This document shows positions 50,929-59,067 of a stretch of 64,000 nucleotides of DNA, piece by piece. The translations under genes and the position numbers were made by a program. Under the pieces are notes generated by a model that worked only from the letters and a program-made list of their open reading frames with translations, did no database searches and was not told the DNA's origin. Origin of the DNA: Lachnospiraceae bacterium A2 (lineage in GTDB: Bacteria > Bacillota > Clostridia > Lachnospirales > Lachnospiraceae); contig KE159636.1 in NCBI GenBank assembly GCA_000403315.2, positions 1,207,358-1,271,357 on the forward strand, in the 5' to 3' direction. Position 1 is the stretch's first letter. Each line of letters starts with the position of its first letter.

Positions 50929-51225
50929 ATGTTTATTTTTAATCTGACTTATATCAAGCCAATTTTGGAAGTTGAAAAAATGTTACCGGCGCATATTAGT
51001 TATTTGGAAAAAAACTACAATGCAAAAAAATTTATTTGTTCTGGAAGAAAGAATCCACGAACTGGCGGGATAATTCTTTGTAATTGTGCCACAAAGCAGG
51101 AGGCAGAACAGATTATGAAGCAAGACCCATTTTTCCGAGAAAAAATTGCCCGGTATGAAATAATTGAGTTCGTACCATCTAAATCATTGGAAGAATTTAA
51201 AGCATTTATGGAAAAAATCAAATAG
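50929..51225 (+). CDS. YCII-like small protein
   Basis: A 98-residue protein (ATG 50929 after GGAGGT). It has the alpha-beta ferredoxin-like pattern of YciI-related proteins: FNLTYIKPILEVEKMLPAHISYL, the ICSGRKNPRTGGIILCN loop with a His/Asp-type active-site neighbourhood, and KQDPFFREKIARYEIIEF. Proteins of this type can be weak dehalogenase- or peroxidase-like enzymes. Control by the divergent TetR gene suggests a response to a small molecule. Confidence 0.7.
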   Translation: MFIFNLTYIKPILEVEKMLPAHISYLEKNYNAKKFICSGRKNPRTGGIILCNCATKQEAEQIMKQDPFFREKIARYEIIEFVPSKSLEEFKAFMEKIK

Positions 51226-51337
51226 TGGCTTAGCTTGAAAAATGAGATTTTATGTCTAATGAAACGAAAGGAATAAGCGTTTTCATGATGAAATAATTGT
51301 GGCGAGGCTGGAAAAGATACCATTGATTAAGCAAAGA

Positions 51338-51429
51338 CCGCCGCACTATGGCCTTCATTCGCCATATGCGGCGGTCTGCCGTTTCCGCGGGCAGGTCTGA
51401 CAGCAGAAACCGCTTGGAAAGCGGGGGAA
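51338..51429. repeat. Structured repeat, copy A
   Basis: A 10-bp perfect pair GACCGCCGCA / TGCGGCGGTC encloses an inner stem (TATGG / CCATA). It is followed by TGCCGTTTCCGCGGGCAGG and a CTTGGAAAGCGGGG tail. The same arrangement recurs at 53133-53222, and the two copies flank the XRE/radical-SAM genes. The rest of 51226-51615 shows no gene. Confidence 0.45.
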
Positions 51430-51615
51430 ACAGAGTTAATATGCTTACACGGCGGTTTGCGTTTGTGCCGCTTTGCGGGGCAACTGTCCCTTTCGATTTA
51501 GTGAGAGTGAACAATTGTTTTTTGGAAAGCAACCAACAGTTGCCGGATTGGAACGCATAGGTGGATTGATTATGGAAAAACGCTAAAGTATAATGAATGT
51601 CTGGAGGATGTCAGA

Positions 51616-52290
51616 ATGGAATTTAAAGAAAAATTGCAATTACTAAGAACAAATATGAAACTGTCACAGGAAGAACTTGCTAACAGGCTGGATATATCAA
51701 GACAGTCTATAACAAAATGGGAGAATGGACAGTCTTTTCCGGATATTCAGAACCTTATACAGCTTAGTGAGATTTTTAAAGTTTCCATAGACAGGCTTGT
51801 GAAGGAAAATGATATCTGTACAATCAGTCTTTTTTGTGAACAGAAATATCCTATGCAGGATATCAGGATTTTTTTAGTCAGGGCAAAAAATAACACATAT
51901 ATCACGGGTGAAAATGAAATCATGCCGTCACAGCCTGGTTCCCACGACTTCCGTTATGAAGATGGTGATTACCTGTATATGGATACTTACCTTGGCGGGC
52001 AGAAATTCATAGGCGGGGAACGAGTCTGGATAAGGAATCATGCAGTGTGGGCTATGAATTATTACGGGGAGAGCCTGGATGAGAATTTTGATATTATATT
52101 TTTGAAAGAAGTGCTTTCCCATGTGTCGGTTTCCATGCCGTTCCGAGGGCCGGAATTCTATCAGAAAGGCGATTATATGTACCAGTGCCAGGTGCAGGGT
52201 GATTTTGAATGTTTTTCAGGAGAGGAACGGATATATTGCAGGCAGAAAAAGGTATATGCCTGTATGTTCCACGGAGGGACTATCTTATGA
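51616..52290 (+). CDS. XRE regulator with DUF5680 domain
   Basis: A 224-residue protein. Residues ~7-60 are an XRE helix-turn-helix (MKLSQEELANRLDISRQSIT). From ~90 to the end it matches the DUF5680 pattern (FLVRAKNNTYITGE, SHDFRYEDGDYLYMDTYLGG, GERVWIRNHAVWAMNYYG). DUF5680 is linked to transcriptional regulators and may bind a small ligand. It overlaps the radical-SAM gene (ATGA), so the two form a unit. Confidence 0.8.
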   Translation: MEFKEKLQLLRTNMKLSQEELANRLDISRQSITKWENGQSFPDIQNLIQLSEIFKVSIDRLVKENDICTISLFCEQKYPMQDIRIFLVRAKNNTYITGENEIMPSQPGSHDFRYEDGDYLYMDTYLGGQKFIGGERVWIRNHAVWAMNYYGESLDENFDIIFLKEVLSHVSVSMPFRGPEFYQKGDYMYQCQVQGDFECFSGEERIYCRQKKVYACMFHGGTIL

Positions 52291-53120
52291 ACATGGTAGA
52301 AAAAGAAGTAGTAGTAAAAGATCTGGTTACAAAATCAAACCTTCCGGCAAGCGATTATGTGATAAACCCTTATGTAGGCTGCCCTCATGGGTGCAGGTAC
52401 TGTTATGCCTGTTTTATGAAGCGGTTTACGAATCATGGTGAGGCATGGGGGAGTTTTATTGACATTAAGCGGTGTGACAAGCCGATAAGCAAAAAGAAAC
52501 TGCAGGGGAAGTCTGTTTTCCTGTCATCTGTGACGGACTGCTACAATCCATTTGAGGAAAAGTACCGTAATACACGGAAGATACTGGAGCAGCTAATTTC
52601 CATAAATTGCGAACTGAATATTTCAACAAAATCCCATCTGATTTTGAGGGATATTGATTTATTGAAACAGTGTAATAATTTGAAAGTCTCGGTATCAGTC
52701 AATACATTAGATGAGCAGTTTAAAAATGATATGGATCATGCTAGCAGCATCATGAAACGGCTAGAAACACTGGAAACATTGCATCAAAATGGCATATACA
52801 CTGTTTTGTTTATGTCTCCTATTTTTCCGGGCATAACGGATTATAAGGAAATAATAGTAAAGACACAAAGATATGTGGATGAATACTGGTTTGAAAATCT
52901 GAACCTGCGGGGGAGCTATAAGCAGGATATCCTTGGCTACATAAAAAGTGCCTGCCCACAATTAGTGGAATTATATGATGAAATATATGTAAAAGGGAAC
53001 ATGGGGTTCTGGAATAATCTTGCTGTTGAGATTGAGGGATATTGTGCTGCACATTCAATAAAACATATCAATTATTTTTATCATAAGGAGTTGGTAGAAG
53101 CCAAATTGAGAACAAAGTAA
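52287..53120 (+). CDS. Radical SAM protein (SplB-like)
   Basis: A 277-residue protein whose ATG overlaps the upstream stop. The cluster motif CPHGCRYCYACF near residue 30 is the CxxxCxxC that holds the 4Fe-4S cluster. Further landmarks are VFLSSVTDCYNPFEEKY and LNISTKSHLILRDIDLL, as in the SplB/MoaA-like group of stand-alone radical SAM proteins. A longer frame extends upstream to 52209 but overlaps the XRE gene. The substrate is unknown; the coupled regulator suggests an inducible repair or modification role. Confidence 0.8.
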   Translation: MNMVEKEVVVKDLVTKSNLPASDYVINPYVGCPHGCRYCYACFMKRFTNHGEAWGSFIDIKRCDKPISKKKLQGKSVFLSSVTDCYNPFEEKYRNTRKILEQLISINCELNISTKSHLILRDIDLLKQCNNLKVSVSVNTLDEQFKNDMDHASSIMKRLETLETLHQNGIYTVLFMSPIFPGITDYKEIIVKTQRYVDEYWFENLNLRGSYKQDILGYIKSACPQLVELYDEIYVKGNMGFWNNLAVEIEGYCAAHSIKHINYFYHKELVEAKLRTK

Positions 53121-53132
53121 CCAGGTAGTGAT

Positions 53133-53222
53133 CGCCGATATGCTTACCATTATATGCGGCGGTTTGCCGTTTCCGTAGGCAGGCCGGGCGGCCTGATAAC
53201 GGAAATCACTTGGAAAGCGGGG
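53133..53222. repeat. Structured repeat, copy B
   Basis: It shares ATATGCGGCGGTYTGCCGTT and CTTGGAAAGCGGGG with copy A, with changes that keep part of the stem (CGCCG / CGGCG). It lies directly after the radical-SAM gene. Confidence 0.45.
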
Positions 53223-53348
53223 AAGTGGCTGCCCATAATCTATCCTCTGCCCATACCCATATTGCGAAAAGCGTCAACGTCTCTTAATAATTAACGGTAA
53301 TTGACCGATATATAAAGTGACGAAATTAAACGAAAGGAAGGCAGAGAT

Positions 53349-53774
53349 ATGGCAAAGGAAGAGATTACACCGAGCGAATGGCAGATTATGGAAGTCCTGT
53401 GGGCGTGTGGGGAGCCTTTGACATCCTCCGAGGTCTACAAGAGGATGCAGGGGAATGTGGGTATGTCGATGAGGATGGTGCGGGTGCTGATGAACCGCCT
53501 GAACCAGAAGGATATCCTCGGCTACACGGTGGATGAGCATGATTCGAGGGTTTACCACTATTATGTGCAGAGGTCAAGGGAGGAATGCGTGAAGGAGAAG
53601 AGCAGGAAGTTTGTGGACAGCTATTTTTCCGGCAGCGGGACAAATGCGATGGCGGCGCTGCTGCAGAGCTTCGCACTGACGGATGAGCAGATAAAAGAGC
53701 TGGAGGAGATTTTGGAGAAAAGCAGGGAGCGGGGGACAGAATCCACGGATAAGGAGGGTGAACCCCATGCCTGA
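53349..53774 (+). CDS. BlaI/MecI-family repressor
   Basis: A 141-residue winged-helix protein. It opens with ITPSEWQIMEVLWACGEPLT, has MRMVRVLMNRLNQKDILGYT for DNA binding, and ends with a dimerisation part (SYFSGSGTNAMAALLQSFAL). It represses its operon until the partner M56 peptidase is activated. The gene overlaps the peptidase gene by 8 bases. No beta-lactamase or penicillin-binding protein gene is next to it. Confidence 0.9.
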   Translation: MAKEEITPSEWQIMEVLWACGEPLTSSEVYKRMQGNVGMSMRMVRVLMNRLNQKDILGYTVDEHDSRVYHYYVQRSREECVKEKSRKFVDSYFSGSGTNAMAALLQSFALTDEQIKELEEILEKSRERGTESTDKEGEPHA

Positions 53775-55011
53775 CTGGTCATGGATTGGCAGCCTGCTGG
53801 ATTTCTGTGCGGCATATTACACTACCCAGCTTGTACGGTGTGCGGCATTTTCCTTCGTGCTGATCGGGCTTGTGATGCTGCTCCGGAAGATGCTTTTTTC
53901 AAGACGGACATTCATAAGGGGGCTGCTATGGTCATCCTTCCTGCTCATCCCGTTCCTTGGAAAGCTGAAGCTGTTTTATGAAAATGAGGCAGTGGCGATA
54001 ATAACAGGACAGATAACGCATGGAACCATGACCTGCCTGTGGGCTGACCGCATTTATATGGCGGGCATCCTTATAGCTGCTGTCTGTATATTCGGAAAGC
54101 GGCTGCGCCTCCGAAAGTCGGTTGCTGGGATGGAGAGGGTTTCCTTGGATAATATCGTAGTCAGCGTTACGGACATGAATGTGACGCCGTTTACCGTGGG
54201 GCTGTTTGCACCGAAGATCGTCATCCCAAAGGTAATGCTGGAGAACTACAGCAGGGAGGAATTAAGGTCTGTCATTCAGCATGAGCGGACGCATATCCGG
54301 TTAGGGCATTTGTGGTTCGGGCTTGCATGGGACGTCCTGCGGTGCCTCTTATGGGTGAACCCGTTCCTGACAGTCTGCCAGAAACAGTTCCGGGCGGATA
54401 TGGAGGATATCTGCGACAGGGTGTGCATACAGGGCAGCGGGAGGGCGGCTCATGAATATGGGATGGTATTGCTGAAAACCCTCAAACTGCTGAGTTCCGA
54501 ATCGGAGACTGCACCGCCCACCGTTACCTATGCGGGGGAAAGGGAATTTGCAGACATGAAAAGGCGGATGGGCGAGATTGCAGGTTTCCGTCCATACAAA
54601 AAAAGGATGTGCGCAGGCATGGCAGCCGCAGCCGCTCTGATGATTGCGGCCATGCTGTTGGCGGTACATACACATTCCTATGCCCGCTGCAATGAAAACA
54701 GGGACATTCTGGTCGGTAAATATGATGGGGAAAATGCAGTTGTTTCATGCGACACCGAAGAGCTAAGCAGGATGATCTCATATGATGACAAGTATGTCTA
54801 TGTAGAAAGGGAGGCTTTTGAGAAGTTCTTAATTGAAAACAATGCAGAAGGGGAAATTTGGATTGTTTTCGGTGGGTTTTATAAGCTGCCTGGTTTGGCT
54901 GGCGCAGCGGAATCCTGTATTTATGAAAGTGGTTCAGGAGACAGGGTAGTGCAGATACCCTATGAAAGCATCCTGGATAACTGGTATATGGAACTGCTTA
55001 AACTATTATAG
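53767..55011 (+). CDS. M56 (BlaR1-like) membrane metallopeptidase
   Basis: A 414-residue protein from ATG 53767 (AAGGAGG upstream). It has transmembrane segments near residues 15-45, 90-112 and 280-300. The cytosolic zinc motif is HERTH in VIQHERTHIRLGHLWFG near 175-191. The C-terminal ~110 residues outside the membrane are too short for the penicillin-binding sensor of true BlaR1. They consist of an unrecognised ~100-residue domain (NRDILVGKYDGENAVVSCD). The signal sensed is therefore unlikely to be a beta-lactam bound covalently. The IS copy 2 begins 37 bases after its stop. Confidence 0.85.
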   Translation: MPDWSWIGSLLDFCAAYYTTQLVRCAAFSFVLIGLVMLLRKMLFSRRTFIRGLLWSSFLLIPFLGKLKLFYENEAVAIITGQITHGTMTCLWADRIYMAGILIAAVCIFGKRLRLRKSVAGMERVSLDNIVVSVTDMNVTPFTVGLFAPKIVIPKVMLENYSREELRSVIQHERTHIRLGHLWFGLAWDVLRCLLWVNPFLTVCQKQFRADMEDICDRVCIQGSGRAAHEYGMVLLKTLKLLSSESETAPPTVTYAGEREFADMKRRMGEIAGFRPYKKRMCAGMAAAAALMIAAMLLAVHTHSYARCNENRDILVGKYDGENAVVSCDTEELSRMISYDDKYVYVEREAFEKFLIENNAEGEIWIVFGGFYKLPGLAGAAESCIYESGSGDRVVQIPYESILDNWYMELLKLL

Positions 55012-55048
55012 GCACAGTATGGAAACGAAATGGATTTCAATAAATTTA

Positions 55049-56515
55049 CACCACTTTACAACTTTTCCATAAAAAAAATGTCATACAGGACTTTCTGATG
55101 TATAATAAGTTTGCAAACAAAAAAATACGAAAGAAAGTGATCCTGTACGACAGACTTATTATACAACGAAAAAACTATAATTGGTAGACTTTATCATTAT
55201 TTTTACATTTATTTTGAGGCTTGTTCCATTCCTACAGCCGAGACATTGGTCCTGCTCCTGCTGTCCATACTGACACTGGAGTCAGCGGATTCCATCCGTT
55301 TCCTTTACAGACATTTCCTGTCAAAGCTAACAGATAAATCCCTGAATGCCTTTTACTATGCCTGCTCCTATGCCAAAGTGGATTATTCCAGGTTTATGAA
55401 TGCAACAGCATCTATGGCATTGAAACTAATCCCGAAATCCTTAGAGACGCAGCCCGTTTTTTTATGCATGGATGATACCATTGTTCCCAAATATGGAAAG
55501 AAATTTGAGGATGTCTCAAAACTCTTTGCCCATTCCGCGCACAACGGCAGCGGCTACCTGAATGGGCACTGCTTTGTAAGTGTCATGCTCTGTGTGCCAA
55601 TGTGGGATAAAGGCAAGATTGTTTACCAGGCGTTTCCGCTTTCCTACCTTATGTGGCAGAAAGAAGAGTCAAAATTAAAGCTGGCTGCTTCCATGGTACG
55701 CCAGGCCATGCCTGAATTACAAGAAAAGGCGAATGTCATTATCCTATGCGACAGCTGGTATACAAAAGGGGATCTGGTTTCTGTCGTGGATGAATACCCA
55801 AACCTTGGCCTAATCGGAAATGCAAGGTATGACTCTGTCCTTTATGACCTTGCCCCGCAGCCGACCGGAAAAAGGGGCAGGCCTGCAAAACATGGGAAAC
55901 GTCTTTCGGCGGAAAAAGATTTTACACTTTCGGATGAAAAAATAGGCGGTTATTATATTGGGATGCGCCGTGTCCTTACAAATATTTTCGGCACAAGGGA
56001 AGTTTTTGCCTATGTGACAGCCACAGAGAAGGAAGGCGGTTCCAGGCGCCTGTTCTTCAGTACGGTTTTCCCCACACAGCTGCAGATTTTTTGTGCATGG
56101 CAGGAAAAGACCCCCCTGAACCAGACGGGGAGTGCATGGATGGATTACATCCCCTTGTTCCTGTACTCATTCAGATGGAAGATAGAAGTCAGCTATTACG
56201 AACAGAAAACCTTCTGGTCACTATGCAGCTATATGGTGCGCAGCCGGAAAGGGATTGAAATGCTGGTTAATCTGATCAACATAGCTTATTGTGCGATGAA
56301 ACTGCTGCCATATCAGGATGAAGCATTTTCAAAGTACCGTAGGGAAAGCGCACAGGATTTCAGGTTTGTGCTCAGCGAGCGGATCAGGCAGGAGGTATTT
56401 TTTGCCACTTTCGTGAAAAAGAGCGAAAGTATAATAAAATCATCTGCCCTTATGAGAGCCTTAAAATACCTTGTTCAGCAAAAGGAGCGCTATTTATAAT
56501 AGTTGTAAAGTGGTG
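55049..56515 (+). mobile_element. IS4-type insertion sequence, copy 2
   Basis: A 1467-bp element, same length, orientation and ends as copy 1, with only a handful of base differences. No target duplication is visible: the left flank is TAAATTTA and the right flank TTACTTTT. This differs from copies 1 and 3, which have exact 8-bp duplications. A deletion or recombination next to this copy is the simplest explanation. Confidence 0.92.
55246..56499 (+). CDS. IS4-family transposase (copy 2, three substitutions)
   Basis: 417 residues, identical to copy 1 except Asp to Ala in LFAHSAHNG, Arg to Leu in SYLMWQK and Leu to Phe in REVFAYV. The first two positions are also Asp and Arg in the diverged copy 3, so copy 2 has changed conserved residues and may be impaired. 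The DDE residues and YREK signature are kept. Confidence 0.9.
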   Translation: MVLLLLSILTLESADSIRFLYRHFLSKLTDKSLNAFYYACSYAKVDYSRFMNATASMALKLIPKSLETQPVFLCMDDTIVPKYGKKFEDVSKLFAHSAHNGSGYLNGHCFVSVMLCVPMWDKGKIVYQAFPLSYLMWQKEESKLKLAASMVRQAMPELQEKANVIILCDSWYTKGDLVSVVDEYPNLGLIGNARYDSVLYDLAPQPTGKRGRPAKHGKRLSAEKDFTLSDEKIGGYYIGMRRVLTNIFGTREVFAYVTATEKEGGSRRLFFSTVFPTQLQIFCAWQEKTPLNQTGSAWMDYIPLFLYSFRWKIEVSYYEQKTFWSLCSYMVRSRKGIEMLVNLINIAYCAMKLLPYQDEAFSKYRRESAQDFRFVLSERIRQEVFFATFVKKSESIIKSSALMRALKYLVQQKERYL

Positions 56516-56528
56516 TTACTTTTAGAAA

Positions 56529-57854
56529 CTACTCGGAAATACCAAGTGTGGACAACAAATTAACAAAATCGATATTGGATGGTTCAGGTATACCGTGATA
56601 GACACCATGCATATATTGATTACGAATATTTGTATTAATATGAATTTTGTTGTCATAATAGGTAATGCACTGGATTTCTTTATGACCTTGTTCTAGTTCA
56701 TTAATCACATAGATACACTCTTTAGGAATGCCAGATTCCATAAGTAAAGTATTGTGTGTTGTCACTATTAGCTGACCAGAGAGATTCATATATAAAGATT
56801 GAACAAGTTTTTTTACCAATAGATCATGGACACCAGTATCAAATTCATCAATTACCGCAACAGATCCCTTTACTACAACTAACATAAATGGAAGCAATTG
56901 TAGAAGAGATTGTGTTCCGGTAGATTCCATTGAGAATTCGATATCTCGTTCCTGGCCTGCAATTATTTTTTTTTGCATGAGTTGGTAGTAAATGTTATTG
57001 TCTTTTTTTGACCGCTTATAGTAGACTGCATTAATATCGCGGTAAGTATTTTTGAAAAAGTCATTTAGCATATCTTCTGTTTTATTAAGAAGGGATTCGT
57101 CTTCCGAAGAAACGTATCCTTCATCAAAATCTCCGAAAATTTCATGTGGTAGTCCAATAATTCCACGTTCTTGGCGGCTGCCAAACTTAACTTTGCAGGA
57201 GATTCTGCTTAGAAATGCCATAACTTCGTCAAAATTGTCAGAGAGTTGCTCTTTAATATATTCATCAGCCTTATCATCTGACTCGTGCATTAGGATAGAT
57301 AATAAGGAATGTTTTCCCCAATATTTAGCACAGGCGGACTTTATTTCCTGATAAGCAGCTTTTTCTTGAAATATTTTTGTGCTTATAGAGGTTTTTTCAG
57401 GTGTAAGATCAAAATAAACACCTTTATTTTTGGTTAGAACATATTCAAGCCGTTCATGGATAATTTGTGTTTCATTAGTTTCAAATATATATTTACCGCT
57501 TTTTCCATTAAGTTGAAAACCAAATTCCATATACATAGTTTCTTTAGTAGAAACCATTTTGTTTTCACGAATCAATGTTTCCAAATCTTTATAGCGCAGT
57601 TTGAAAATGCGGGAAAAAGTTTCGTTATCTAGTTGTTCGGGGTGTTCTGAAAGAAAAGATTGCATAATATCCCTGACATCCATGGTTCTTAATGTTTCTG
57701 CAAGCATAAAAAAAGCTGATGCCAAATTCGATTTTCCAACCCCATTTTCACCATATATGAGGATTAATTTTTTTGGGTTTCCCTTTTTGTCTAATAAATT
57801 GAACTCAACATTCCCGAAAGACTTAAAATTTTTCAATTTAACATACTCAAACAT
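56529..57854 (-). CDS. OLD/AAA_21-like ATPase, putative defence protein
   Basis: A 441-residue protein. ATG 57854 is chosen for its GGAGG; a longer frame to 57962 has no site. It opens with FEYVKLKNFKSFGNVEFNLL and Walker A YGENGVGKSN near 32-41. A middle region of ~250 residues follows, then the ABC-type signature region (STGTQSLLQLLPF), Walker B VAVIDEFDTGVHD near 325, and a switch His in IVTTHNTLLM. Such single ATPases are found in abortive infection and OLD-like defence pairs. It is divergent from the CBASS operon. Its stop is only 13 bases from IS copy 2. Confidence 0.75.
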   Translation of the reverse strand: MFEYVKLKNFKSFGNVEFNLLDKKGNPKKLILIYGENGVGKSNLASAFFMLAETLRTMDVRDIMQSFLSEHPEQLDNETFSRIFKLRYKDLETLIRENKMVSTKETMYMEFGFQLNGKSGKYIFETNETQIIHERLEYVLTKNKGVYFDLTPEKTSISTKIFQEKAAYQEIKSACAKYWGKHSLLSILMHESDDKADEYIKEQLSDNFDEVMAFLSRISCKVKFGSRQERGIIGLPHEIFGDFDEGYVSSEDESLLNKTEDMLNDFFKNTYRDINAVYYKRSKKDNNIYYQLMQKKIIAGQERDIEFSMESTGTQSLLQLLPFMLVVVKGSVAVIDEFDTGVHDLLVKKLVQSLYMNLSGQLIVTTHNTLLMESGIPKECIYVINELEQGHKEIQCITYYDNKIHINTNIRNQYMHGVYHGIPEPSNIDFVNLLSTLGISE

Positions 57855-57870
57855 GACACACACCTCCATT

Positions 57871-57901
57871 ATTATAATAGCACAAATAGAAATAAAATCA
57901 A
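57871..57901 (-). promoter_or_regulatory. Promoter of the ATPase gene
   Basis: On the minus strand, TTGATT (57901-57896) and TATAAT (57876-57871) with a 19-base spacer, or TATTAT with 16, lie just ahead of the GGAGG of the ATPase gene. Confidence 0.45.
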
Positions 57902-57952
57902 CACTTTTATGAAGTGCAGGAGAAAAAATTACGAATATGTAGAAAAAATATG

Positions 57953-57981
57953 TTGACCACAAATGAAATTTGTGATACTGT
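57953..57981 (+). promoter_or_regulatory. Promoter of the CBASS operon
   Basis: TTGACC (57953-57958), a 17-base spacer and TACTGT (57976-57981) with an extended -10 (TGA just before). It lies 63 bases ahead of the CD-NTase start, back to back with the ATPase promoter. Confidence 0.5.
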
Positions 57982-58044
57982 AATGATTGTTAGCAAAGTA
58001 ATAAGATGAGTGCTAATATCTATTTTGTAATTGGAGGAATGTAT

Positions 58045-59067
58045 ATGAGTGTGCAAAGTGAATTTATAGGTTTTCATGAGCGAATCAAACTTGATTATGA
58101 TGTCCGGTCTGAACTGGCATCTAAACGTGACATTTTGATTGACAAACTCCGTAGGAGCGGAAAGCTTCCGGGATTTACCGAGTTTAATCAAGGTAGCTAT
58201 GGTATGTACCTTGGTGTTGAACCGATAGATGGGAAAGAATATGATATTGATGTTGGATTAAGATTTAATGTCAATAAGGCAGATTATGATCCAATGGATT
58301 TGAAAGATACTATCTGCGAAGTTTTAAAGAATCATACAGAATATGGTGCCAAGATAAAGAAACCCTGTGTTACGGTTACTTATAAAAAGGATGGGGAGCC
58401 ATCGTACCATGTTGATCTTGTAGTATATGTGTATGAGGATAAACAGGATTCAAGTTCACAGTTGTTTCTGGCACGAGGGATAAATGCTGAATCAGAAGAA
58501 ACCTGTTGGGAAAAATCAGATCCGCTTGGGTTGATAGACTATATCAATGATGCAGTCACTCAGGGTGATGAAAGAGATCAGTTCAGACGAGTTGTGCGTT
58601 ACTTGAAACGCTGGAAAAATCGGCGCTTTAGTAGTACAGGACATTCTGAACCTGCCAGTATAGGTATTACGTTGATAGCAGCAGATTATTTCAAATCGGT
58701 TTCAAATGATGATTTAGCTGCGCTGAAAAATTTGGTTGACGATATGCTTGCTCTTTTTGTAATTAAAACGTATGAGGATGGTCGTTGGCTATATAGAATT
58801 ACATATCCAATGCCAGCTTCATTAGATTTTGAATCTGGAACGGATGCTTTTAATAAAATGACAGATATTCAGATGACAGATTTTAAGGATAAGCTGGATA
58901 AATTATCCCGTGATTTAGCAGATGTGCAGAAAGAACCAGATGAGGTTGAGCAGTGTAAAAAGCTGAACAAGATTTTTGGTGATGACTTTCATGTGCCGGA
59001 AGCAAAAAATGTTTCTAAAAAACAAAGCACTTATATTCCATCATCAAGTGCATCAGGAGCTTTATAA
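58045..59067 (+). CDS. CD-NTase (CBASS cyclic oligonucleotide synthase)
   Basis: A 340-residue enzyme; ATG 58045 has TTGGAGGA 7 bases upstream. The nucleotidyltransferase motif is complete: NQGSYG (Gly50-Ser51), EYDIDVG with Asp67 and Asp69, and YHVDLVVY with Asp124. A helical domain follows with RVVRYLKRWKNRR and the GHSEPASIGITLIA helix typical of DncV-like enzymes. On infection it would make a cyclic di- or trinucleotide. The tail (last ~15 residues) is Ser/Ala-rich and ends in GAL, a flexible end suited to conjugation by Cap2. The exact product and clade cannot be read from sequence. Confidence 0.9.
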   Translation: MSVQSEFIGFHERIKLDYDVRSELASKRDILIDKLRRSGKLPGFTEFNQGSYGMYLGVEPIDGKEYDIDVGLRFNVNKADYDPMDLKDTICEVLKNHTEYGAKIKKPCVTVTYKKDGEPSYHVDLVVYVYEDKQDSSSQLFLARGINAESEETCWEKSDPLGLIDYINDAVTQGDERDQFRRVVRYLKRWKNRRFSSTGHSEPASIGITLIAADYFKSVSNDDLAALKNLVDDMLALFVIKTYEDGRWLYRITYPMPASLDFESGTDAFNKMTDIQMTDFKDKLDKLSRDLADVQKEPDEVEQCKKLNKIFGDDFHVPEAKNVSKKQSTYIPSSSASGAL

